Below the pieces are notes generated by a model. It saw only the letters and a list, made by a program, of their open reading frames with translations, made no database searches and had not been told where the DNA came from. 64,000 bases of DNA from Streptomyces sp. NBC_00569. GTDB taxonomy: Bacteria > Actinomycetota > Actinomycetes > Streptomycetales > Streptomycetaceae. Shown piece by piece: positions 17,845-26,100 of the stretch. The translations under genes and the position numbers were made by a program. Position 1 is the first letter of the stretch, and each line of letters starts with the position of its first letter. Location of the stretch: assembly GCF_036345255.1 (NCBI RefSeq), contig NZ_CP107783.1, forward strand, positions 1,612,001 to 1,676,000. Direction: 5' to 3'.

Positions 17845-17938
17845 CCTGGAACAAGCTCTGAAACGTGCCGGCAACGCCAACACCGCGTCATACAAGGCTA
17901 GATGGGCCGCACGTCCTACCAGGAAGGCGAGCAAGTCA

Positions 17939-19147
17939 ATGCACAATCTCAGCCGCAGAAGAGTCCTTTCCCTCGGTGCCGCGCTGGGGCTCGTGAGCGC
18001 GACGAGTACCACCAACGCATGGGCGTGGTCGCCGGCGGGCTCGGTCGCCGGCACCGGCACGGGCACCGACCCGGAATACGTGTGGGACGACGAGGTGGAC
18101 CAGTTGGTGGCCTCGCTCCTCGACAACGGCCAGGTGCCGGCGGTCAACACCGCGATGGCGTCGTGGGTGAACAACAACGACCCACTGCCCAGTGGCCTGC
18201 CGGCCGACCTCACCGCATACCTCCAGAAGGTCAACAAGCTGCCCTCGTGGGCGGACCCCGCCAAGCTGGCTCGCGCCGCCGACTTCAACCGGCGCAAGGA
18301 CACGTACCTGTTCCTGCTGTACGGGCTCGGCAGCGGGATCATGAGCACCGTGATCCCGCGGGAGGCCAGGAGCGTCTACTGGTCCGCGGGCGGCGCCAAC
18401 ATGCAGGACCGCGCGGCCAAGACGTTCACGTTCGGCTACGACCTGGCCCAGCTGAAGGGCTTCGAGCCGACGGGCCAGTTCGTGGTCACGGCCAACAAGA
18501 CGCGTGTGGTGCACGCCGCGGTGCGTCACCTGCTGCCGCAGTCGCCCCATTGGGCGGCGGTCACGGACGAGCGCGTCCCGATCAGCAACGCCGACATCCT
18601 GGTCACCTTCCACAGCCTGGGCACGTTCGTGCGCAGGAAGCTGCTCGACTGGAAGGTCCCGTTCTCGGCCGGGGACCAGGACGCCTTCCTGCACAGTTGG
18701 CAGGTCGCGCTGCATCTGCTCGGCGTGCGGGACGAGTACATCCCCAAATCGTGGGCCGACGCGGAAGCGCAGTCGGGGCAGGTGCTCACACCGATCCTCG
18801 CCCCGACGACCGAGGGCATCGAACTGGCCGAGGACCTGCTCGGGCTGACCGCCCAGGTCGACCTGGGCGTCACGCGGGGATTCCTCAACGAGTTCGTGCG
18901 CTACGTCCTCAGCGACGAGATCGGCGACTGGCTGGCGCTGAAGCGCGACTACGCCTCGGCGGCACTGATCCGCACCGCATGGCCGGCCTTCATCCTGTTC
19001 CGCGAGGGACTGTCGCCCGTCGCGCCCGGCGCCTTCTACGTCTTCGACCAGTTCGTACGCGCCTTGGCCATGCTGTTCCTCAACAAGGGCACCTCGGGGA
19101 CGACCACCCCCATCGTGATCCCGACGGGGAACAGAGCGGCCTCCTGA
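17939..19147 (+). CDS. lcp: Latex clearing protein, b-type haem rubber oxygenase (Lcp)
   Basis: The 402-residue secreted enzyme begins with a twin-arginine signal (SRRRVLSLGAALGLVSATST, cleavage near residue 30). Its DUF2236 core carries R158, K161, T162 (QDRAAKTFTFGYD) and H192, R196, H197 (VHAAVRHLLPQSPHW). These fall at a constant offset of 6 from the R164/K167/T168/H198/R202/H203 positions of Streptomyces K30 Lcp, where H198 binds haem. Lcp cleaves cis-1,4-polyisoprene to oligo-isoprenoid keto-aldehydes. ATG 17939 has GGAAGG upstream; an open frame back to 17711 is not needed. Confidence 0.93.
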   Translation: MHNLSRRRVLSLGAALGLVSATSTTNAWAWSPAGSVAGTGTGTDPEYVWDDEVDQLVASLLDNGQVPAVNTAMASWVNNNDPLPSGLPADLTAYLQKVNKLPSWADPAKLARAADFNRRKDTYLFLLYGLGSGIMSTVIPREARSVYWSAGGANMQDRAAKTFTFGYDLAQLKGFEPTGQFVVTANKTRVVHAAVRHLLPQSPHWAAVTDERVPISNADILVTFHSLGTFVRRKLLDWKVPFSAGDQDAFLHSWQVALHLLGVRDEYIPKSWADAEAQSGQVLTPILAPTTEGIELAEDLLGLTAQVDLGVTRGFLNEFVRYVLSDEIGDWLALKRDYASAALIRTAWPAFILFREGLSPVAPGAFYVFDQFVRALAMLFLNKGTSGTTTPIVIPTGNRAAS

Positions 19148-19243
19148 GTACCCGGACCGATCGTGTGGAGGCCCGTCCCGCGGCGCACCGGCCGTGGGGC
19201 GGGCAGCTGCCCGCTCCCCGCCCGGAAACGCAGGCTGCGCTCA

Positions 19244-19269
19244 GAGGCCCGGGCCCGGCCCCGGGCCTC
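19244..19269 (+). terminator. Hairpin between the converging lcp and tetR genes
   Basis: Ten-base arms gaggcccggg (19244-19253) and cccgggcctc (19260-19269) flank a 6-base loop in the gap between the lcp stop and the regulator stop. The hairpin can serve both strands. Confidence 0.65.
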
Positions 19270-19278
19270 GGGCTCTCC

Positions 19279-20442
19279 TCACATACCCAGGGCGCCCGCG
19301 ACCAGGCTGGTCACGGCGGCCCGGTGGTCAGGGCTGTCCTGCCATCGCAGTCTCCGCCCGGCCTCGACCACCACGCCGAACCCGGCGTGCACCAGCACCC
19401 TGGCCTGACGCGGGTCCAGCTCCGGACGCGCCGCTCGCAACTGCTGCTCCCAGACGGCGATGTGCTCACGCTGCGCAAGGATCAAGGGGCGCTGCAGGTC
19501 GGCCGGCAGGCCGACGAACTCGGCTTCGGCGACGCTCGTGAGGGCGGTGTGCTCGAAGCTGTAGGCCACGTAGGTCGCCGCCAGCGCCGCGACGGCGTCA
19601 TGCGGATCGGTCACCTTCTGCAGACTCCGGTCCACCGCCTGAGTCAGCAGTCCCGCCGCCTGCAGGCATGCCGCCGCCAGGATGTCGACCTTGCCCGGGT
19701 AGTGACGGTAGAGCGCGGACGGGGCCAGCCCCACCGCCTGGGCGATCTGGCCGTTCGTGACGTTGGCGAACCCGTCCCGGGCGAACAGCGGGACGGCGGC
19801 CGCGAGGATCTCCGCGCGCCGCGAGCGCGGCACCGGCAGGGCCGGCAGCTCGACGGAGCGCTCGCTCCCCGTGGCGGGTACGGGGTCGGTCGCGATCACG
19901 CGCAGGGCGCACCCCAACAGCAGTTCCTCGACCCGACGTTGAGCGATGGAGGTGCGATGCATCGTGATGGACCCGATCGCGCCGAGAGCGGCCGCGACCC
20001 GCAGCTGCTCCTCGGACCGCGGTTCCTCGCGCCGCACCGCCTCGGTGACCCGCCCGACGACGTGCCCGAACTTCGCTCTGAGGAGCCGGCGGTCCTCACG
20101 GTCGAGGTATCTGGCCTCCCACCGGTACACGCCGCCCGACGCGCGATGCGCGAGGGTGACGCGGATGAGGGCGGTGAGCACGTCTGCCGGGGCCGCCTCG
20201 GGCGGCATCTCGTCGAGTGCGCCGACGAGCCGGTCCACCATGACATGCGCGCACTCGGCGAACAGTGCGTACTTGTTCGGGAAGTGCCGGTACAGGGCCG
20301 TGGCGGTGATGCCCACACCGGCGGCGATCTCCTCCATGGACGCCGCGTGGTAGCCGCGCTCGCTGAAGAGCCGGCCGGCCGCCTCGACGATGAGCTGCCT
20401 GCGGTTGCGGGGGCGAGTGGCCGCGCTCGGCTCGGCGGTCAT
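19279..20442 (-). CDS. Tandem (double) TetR-type regulator
   Basis: The 387-residue protein holds two complete TetR units. The first HTH is near residues 10-60 (RLFSERGYHAASMEEIAAGVG, then ITATALYRHFPNKYALF). The second is near 210-260 (FARDGFANVTNGQIAQAVG, then LAPSALYRHYPGKVDIL). Each unit is followed by its own helical ligand domain. Double TetRs exist in actinobacteria and often sit beside acyl-CoA genes. ATG 20442 is preferred; upstream starts would add a non-conserved tail. It diverges from the acyl-CoA ligase and converges on lcp. A dyad shared by both promoters is the likely operator. Confidence 0.88.
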   Translation of the reverse strand: MTAEPSAATRPRNRRQLIVEAAGRLFSERGYHAASMEEIAAGVGITATALYRHFPNKYALFAECAHVMVDRLVGALDEMPPEAAPADVLTALIRVTLAHRASGGVYRWEARYLDREDRRLLRAKFGHVVGRVTEAVRREEPRSEEQLRVAAALGAIGSITMHRTSIAQRRVEELLLGCALRVIATDPVPATGSERSVELPALPVPRSRRAEILAAAVPLFARDGFANVTNGQIAQAVGLAPSALYRHYPGKVDILAAACLQAAGLLTQAVDRSLQKVTDPHDAVAALAATYVAYSFEHTALTSVAEAEFVGLPADLQRPLILAQREHIAVWEQQLRAARPELDPRQARVLVHAGFGVVVEAGRRLRWQDSPDHRAAVTSLVAGALGM

Positions 20443-20557
20443 GAACGCACACACGCATGCGGAGACAGGGCCATACGGCCCAGTCAATCACACGTCGAGC
20501 AGGTCCCGGGGCCAACCGCGCGCGGACCCTGCGACATGCGGTCCCGAGACGCCACCC

Positions 20558-20576
20558 ATGTGATTTTCCATTAACA
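20558..20576 (-). promoter_or_regulatory. Candidate TetR operator between tetR and acyl-CoA ligase
   Basis: Read on the minus strand this is TGTTAATGGAAAATCACAT, differing from the lcp-upstream copy only in the three central bases. It lies in the 223-base divergent region, 115 bases upstream of the regulator start and 90 bases before the ligase ATG. Confidence 0.6.
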
Positions 20577-20665
20577 AAATGCGTCGCGACGCTTCTCGAA
20601 CCACGGCACTGAACGGCACAATGCCGCAGCGGCCACCGATCGATACGACACCTGAGGAGTCACCC

Positions 20666-22261
20666 ATGTCGACCGACACGGCTCCCGCCTGGTCCTTCCG
20701 GCACCACTGGATGTCCCAGGCGGCCACCCACGCGATGATGCGACCCGACAAGCCGGCGCTGCGCCATCTCGGGGAGACCACGACCTGGGCGCAGTTGTCG
20801 CGGCGCTCGCTGCAACTGGCCGCCGCGCTCGCCGACCGGGGCGTCGCCGCGGGTGACCGCGTGGCCATGCTCACGCTGAACCATCCATGGTTCGTGGAAA
20901 GCGTGTTCGCGGCGAACAGCCTGGGGGCCATGGCCGTGCCACTCAGCTTCCGGCTCGCGCCGCTGGAACTCGACCACATCCTGGCCGACTGCACGCCCTC
21001 GGCGATCGTCGTCGACGCGCATCTCCTGCCGCTGCTCCAGGCAGCGCCGAACGCCACGTCGATCGGCACGGTCGTCGTCATCGGCGACTCGGGCGAGGCC
21101 GAGGCCGAGGCCGAGGCCGAGGGCCGTACCGCGTACGAGGAGTTCCTGTCGGCGCACGAGCCGATGGAACTGCCCGACATCAGCGAGGAGTCGACCGCGC
21201 TGATCATGTACACCTCGGGCACCACCGGCCGGCCGAAGGGGGTGATGCTGTCCCACCGCAACATGCAGGTACAGGCGATCACGTGCATCCGCGCGATGGA
21301 GATGTTCGACGACTCGGATGTCGGCTTCCTCACGGCGCCCTTCTTCCACATCGCGGGTCTGGGGTCGATCGTGGCGAACTTCCTGGTGGGAAGCACGGTC
21401 GTGATCCATCCGCTGGGCGCCTTCGACCCGCGGGCGGTGCTCGACGCCTATGAACGCGAAGCCGCCACCATCGTGTTCAACGTTCCGCAGCAGTGGGACC
21501 TGATCTGCGCCCAGCCCGACATCGACAAGCGTGACCTGAAGCTGCGGATCATCAGCTGGGGTGCCGCCCCCGCGAGCGATGCGACCCTGCGCGCCATGGG
21601 AGAGAAGTTCCCCGCCGCGCTCAACGTGGCGGTGTTCGGCCAGACCGAGACCTCGCCGATCACCTGCGTGCTCCGCGGGGAGGACGCGCTGCGCAAGCTC
21701 GGCTCGGTCGGCCGGCCGATCCCGGGCATCCAGTACCGCATCGTCGACGCGGACATGCACGACGTCGCCGTGGGTGAGGTCGGTGAGATCGTCTACCGCG
21801 GGCCCACGGTGACGCAGGGGTACTGGAGGAAGCCGCAGGAGACCGCAGAGGCCTTCGACGGAGGGTGGTTCCACTCCGGTGACCTGGTCAAGCGGGACGA
21901 CGAGGGTTTCGTCTGGGTGGTCGACCGCAAGAAGGACATGATCATCAGTGGCGGCGAGAACATCTACTGCGCCGAGCTGGAGAACGCCGTCGCCGCGCAC
22001 CCCTCCGTTCGGGAGGTCGCGGTGATCGGCAGGTCCGACGAGCGCTGGGGTCAGGTGCCGGTCGCCTACGTCACCCTCGTCCCGGGAGCCGAGCTGTCGC
22101 TGCGCGAGCTGACGGAGTTCCTCGTAGGAAGGCTCGCCTCTTTCAAGTGGCCGAAGGACCTCGTGCTCGTTGCCGAGCTTCCCCGCAACGCGGGCGGCAA
22201 GGTGCTCAAGCCCTTGCTCCGCACCCGGGACGCGGAAGGGGCCGGCGTCAGTGAGCGGTGA
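20666..22261 (+). CDS. Long-chain-type acyl-CoA ligase (AMP-forming)
   Basis: The 531-residue enzyme activates a carboxylic acid to its CoA thioester through an acyl-AMP. It shows the P-loop MYTSGTTGRPKGVMLSHRN, the YRGPTVTQGYWRKP motif and the hinge GWFHSGDLVKRDDEG. The A8 motif DRKKDMIISGGENIY and catalytic Lys in NAGGKVLKPLL follow. ATG 20666 has GAGGAG 8 bases upstream; the longer frame from 20579 runs through the putative operator and is rejected. An in-frame (GAGGCC)4 tract codes EAEAEAEA near residue 145. The ligase could feed isoprenoid acids from Lcp products into beta-oxidation. Confidence 0.9.
   Translation: MSTDTAPAWSFRHHWMSQAATHAMMRPDKPALRHLGETTTWAQLSRRSLQLAAALADRGVAAGDRVAMLTLNHPWFVESVFAANSLGAMAVPLSFRLAPLELDHILADCTPSAIVVDAHLLPLLQAAPNATSIGTVVVIGDSGEAEAEAEAEGRTAYEEFLSAHEPMELPDISEESTALIMYTSGTTGRPKGVMLSHRNMQVQAITCIRAMEMFDDSDVGFLTAPFFHIAGLGSIVANFLVGSTVVIHPLGAFDPRAVLDAYEREAATIVFNVPQQWDLICAQPDIDKRDLKLRIISWGAAPASDATLRAMGEKFPAALNVAVFGQTETSPITCVLRGEDALRKLGSVGRPIPGIQYRIVDADMHDVAVGEVGEIVYRGPTVTQGYWRKPQETAEAFDGGWFHSGDLVKRDDEGFVWVVDRKKDMIISGGENIYCAELENAVAAHPSVREVAVIGRSDERWGQVPVAYVTLVPGAELSLRELTEFLVGRLASFKWPKDLVLVAELPRNAGGKVLKPLLRTRDAEGAGVSER
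21095..21118 (+). repeat. GAGGCC hexamer x4 inside the ligase gene
   Basis: Four perfect gaggcc units encode Glu-Ala repeats in a loop between the adenylate-forming motifs. The period is two codons, so slippage would be in frame. Confidence 0.8.
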
Positions 22262-22291
22262 TCGACTTCGCTCGACGTGACCTCGCGCGGG

Positions 22292-22945
22292 TCATCGCTC
22301 CCAGGCTCGCCCCCGTACGACGCGGTACGGCGACCGCCCCGCCCGTGCCGCGGCGAGTGCCTCCTCGACCGGCGGCCCGAACCCGTCCCAGTTGCTCGCC
22401 GACCAGCTGTCCCCCGTGCACACGATCTCCCGCCCCTCCCCGGCGTCGACGTGCACGAACGTGCCGGTGACCACCGCTACCACCAGGTCGTCCACCGCCT
22501 CCAGCAGGCCGTCGGAACCGCTGTCACAGGCATCGCAACCACAGTCCGGAAGCTGTTCCAGACTCACAGCGGGCTCCCCCGCCCCCACCACGAGGACCGT
22601 CCGGGCAACCTCGTCGATGGCCGAGAACCCGAACACGAGAGGTACCGCGTCCGCGCGCACCGGGTGCAGACGGACAGCACCGCTCACCGCCACGCCCGGC
22701 CCACGGCGCCAGATCCCCGCCGGATCCGTGACCGTCTCGACCTCGGCCAGCCCGAGCCGCGACAACGCCTGTGTCCAGGCGTCGGCCCGGGCAGCGAGAA
22801 CGCGGTACTTCTCCGGCTCCGAACACCGCGAGTACTCCTCGTCCCGTACTTCGCCGTCAGGATGCGGATCGGGCCAGGGCGGGGTGTCCACCCCAGTGAC
22901 GGCGAATGCCTCGTCGACAGCCCGGCCGAGCCCCTTCAGATCCAT
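22292..22945 (-). CDS. DUF6226-like protein of unknown function
   Basis: The 217-residue acidic, cytosolic protein starts MDLKGLGRAVDEAFAVTG. It has a CGCDACDSGSDGLLEAVDDLV segment in the C-terminal half, a Cys-x-Cys-x-x-Cys pattern that could bind metal, then WDGFGPPVEEALAAARAG. Proteins with this CDACDSGSD phrase are widespread in streptomycetes and annotated only as DUF6226; I assign it from memory of that pattern. It converges on the acyl-CoA ligase with 30 bases between the stops and has no obvious partner. Confidence 0.7.
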   Translation of the reverse strand: MDLKGLGRAVDEAFAVTGVDTPPWPDPHPDGEVRDEEYSRCSEPEKYRVLAARADAWTQALSRLGLAEVETVTDPAGIWRRGPGVAVSGAVRLHPVRADAVPLVFGFSAIDEVARTVLVVGAGEPAVSLEQLPDCGCDACDSGSDGLLEAVDDLVVAVVTGTFVHVDAGEGREIVCTGDSWSASNWDGFGPPVEEALAAARAGRSPYRVVRGRAWER

Positions 22946-23107
22946 ACCGGCACTTTACGTCGCGGAGCCGGGACGGCCGTCGCCGGCGACCTGGGGCACT
23001 TCGACAGCGCGAGCACCCCACGACGCGTCCCCGGGCATCACGCACCTCGCCAACTCCTGCGGCTAAATGGCCTGTTCGGCGCTGAACTGCGAACGACAGC
23101 AGGCAAC

Positions 23108-26100
23108 CTACTCACCGGGAGCGGTGACGCGAGTGATCGCGGACTCGACGGCAGCGATGCGGTCGGCCACCAGTCCCAGCGCGGCGACCGCGCGGACGGC
23201 AGGGTCTCCGTCGGCGCCCCCGAGGGTGCGGGCGCGGACGTGGGCGGCCTTCAGTTCCGTCCAGCGTTCGGCCTGCTGGGGCGCGAGGGTGCCGCGCAGT
23301 TCGGCGAGCTTGAGGAGGTTGGCCTCGGCGCCCGTGGTGAGCGTCTGGGCCTGGGCCGCGTAGTGGTCGTCGAGGACGGCGGAGAGTTCGGCGTCGTTCA
23401 TCGCCGGCTCGATCCGGGCCGCGATCTTGTTCATGTCGCGGTAGGAGCCCTGGAGTTGGAAGCGCGGTTCGGTGCGGGCGTCCTCGGACTGCGCCGCCGA
23501 GGCGATGTAGGCGGCGTTGACCGTCAGGAGGGTCGTGCGGGCGGTGAGCAGGTGGCGCAGCACCGCGACGATCCGCTCGGTCTCGGCCGGGGCGAACGGG
23601 TGGCTGAGCCCGTCGGTACGGGCGGCGGGCCCGCGCCCGCCGGGTCGAGCGCCCGAGGACGGTCCGTCGGCGGCGAGGCGGAGGAGGGCGTCGAGCTCGG
23701 CGCGGTCGCGGCCGGCGAGCGGCGCCAGGTGGTCGTTCGCGGTGAGCGCGTTCTCGACGAAGCTGACGGCGAAGGCGTCCTGCCTGCCGGTCAGGACATC
23801 GCCGAGGTTCCACACGTCGGCGCGGTTGGCGAGCATGTCGGGGATGCGGAAGAGGGCACCGGACTCGGTGTAGGGGTTGCCGGACATGCAGACGGCGAAC
23901 CGCTTGCCGCGCAGGTCGTACGTACGTGACACGCCGTTCCGGACACCGTCCATGCGGCGTTGGGCGTCGCAGAGCGCGATGAACTTCTGGAGGAGTCCGG
24001 GCGAGGTGTGCTGGATGTCGTCGAGGTGGAGCAGGACGTTGTTCCCGGCCTCCAGGGCGAAGTTGATCTTCTCGACCTCCTGGCGTGCCGTCGCGTCGGG
24101 GGCCTGGGCGGGGTCGAGGGAGGTGACCTGGTGGCCGAGGGCGGGGCCGTTGACCTTCACCAGGAGCATGCCGAGGCGTTCGGCGACGTACTCGACGAGG
24201 GTCGACTTGCCGTAGCCGGGCGGCGATACGAGCAGCAACAGACCGCCGTCCGTCCCGAGTTGGCGGGTGAGGTTGTCGCCGATCAGCGGCAGGTACACCT
24301 CGTCGATGAGGCGGCTGCGGACGAAGGCCGGCAGGACGTGCGGGCGGTGCTCGTCCAGACGCAGAGCGGCGCGCTCCGCGGCGACGAGGGCGGCGCGGCG
24401 GGACTGGTAGGTGCGGAAGCCCGGGACGGCCCGTTCACGGAACTGGCGTGTGCGGGTGAGGAGTTCATCGAGGCGGAGGGTGATGCGGCGGCCGTCGAGA
24501 CGCGGGTGGGTGCCGAGGAGCCCGTCGACGGTGACGGTGAGCGGAGCGTCGTTGTCGTAGCGGGCGAGGCCGGGGCAGACCTCGACGGCGACGGCTTCGG
24601 GGAGGTCGGTGTCGCCCTCTCCGGTCGAGGCGGCGTACGAGGACAGCCAGGCCTCGGCCAGGGAGCGGCGGGCGGCGGGGTCGGTGACACCGGCGAGGTC
24701 GGCCTCGTAGGCCGAACTGTCCACCGCACGACGGAACTTGTCGAGGAACGTACGGGTGGCGGCCGAGGTGACGAAGCCGTCGGGTGCGGAGGTCAGCTCC
24801 TCGAAGAGGTAGTCGGCGGCCGGGGCGTCCCCGATGCGGGCGGCCAGTTCGGCACACCAGTCGGCGATGACCGGGGCCAGGCCGAACGTGTCGCGGGCGC
24901 GGGCGAGCGAGACGGCGCGGCGGGTCCACTGCTCGCGCTCGCCCTCGTCCGCCCCGAACGCCCAGAACTGCTGGGCGGCGGCGCGGGCGGCGGGTGTGTG
25001 GCGCAGCAGTCCGGCACCGGAGCGCAGCCGCAGCAGGGCGGTGAGGATCACGGTCGCGTCGTGGTCGTGCACGCCGCGTTCATAGCCTTCGTCGTAGGAC
25101 TTCTCGGCCGCGGTCCGCACCAGGGCGCGCAGGTCGTCGGCGGCGAGGAGCGCATCCGCGCCGTGCTCGGCGAGCAGGCGGGCGGCGAGGTGCTCGGCGC
25201 GGTAGACCGTCTCGTTCTCCGAGGGGAGCAGCTGGGTCCAGTAGGGCCGCAGTTCGGTGAAGTCGGGGTCGGTGACGGGCGCGCGGTAGTCGGTGCCGCC
25301 CAGGGCTATGGCCATGCCGTCCCCGTGGGGGACGAGGGTCAGTTCCTGCGGCTGGGCGTTGACCGGGAAGCGGTGGCGGCCGAGGCGGACGGCGGTGCCG
25401 CCGTCGGTGTAGAGGTCGGTGCGGTCGCGCAGGGTGCGCAGGGCGTGCCGGCGGGCGACGGCCAGGCGGCCGTCGAGTTCTTCGGCGCGCACCTGGTCGT
25501 CGAGGGTGCGCAGTTCGTCGATGGTGCGGCGGACCTTGGCGACCCTCGGGTCGGACGCCAGGTATGTGGTGATGTCGTCGGGTGAGGCGAGGGCGGCCAG
25601 CCGGCGGGTGACGGTCTCCATGACGCGGTGCGCGGAGACCGCGAGGCGTTCGGTGTGCCGGGCGCGGGCGTCGGCGAGGGTCTGTTTGCGGGCGGCGAAC
25701 GCCTCGTGGATCTCGGTGCGCTTGGCTTCGAGGCCGGCGAGGAAGTCGTCGGAGTCGGCGAACCGGCCCTCCAGTGACTCCAGTTGGAGGAGCAGGCGGG
25801 CGATGTGGTCGTCGCAGGACTGCGGGGTGTCGGCGACGGCGAGCGCGCCGCTGACGGCCTGGCCGAGCAGCGAGAACTCGGCGGCGAACTCGGCGCGCCC
25901 CTCGTTCACGGTCAGCTCGCGGCGGCGTGCGTCGAGTGTGGCGCGGGCCCGGTTGACGCCGGCGAGGACTTCGGCGATGCGCTCCAGGATGCCGGTGCGC
26001 ACGGTCGTTTCGCCGACGTCGAGGCCTGTGACGATGTCGGTCACCGTCTGCAGCTGCTCGGCGAGGTCGGCGACGCGGGCGGCGAGCGGGGCCGCCTCGG

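Noticed and set aside
17711..17938. N-terminal extension of Lcp
   Set aside because: It would cross the putative operator and promoter and would bury the twin-arginine signal about 80 residues inside the protein.
17902..20574. Plus-strand frame of 890 codons overlapping lcp and the TetR gene
   Set aside because: It reads in the wrong phase of lcp and then antisense to the double TetR; its composition is Arg/Gly/Pro-rich with no motifs.
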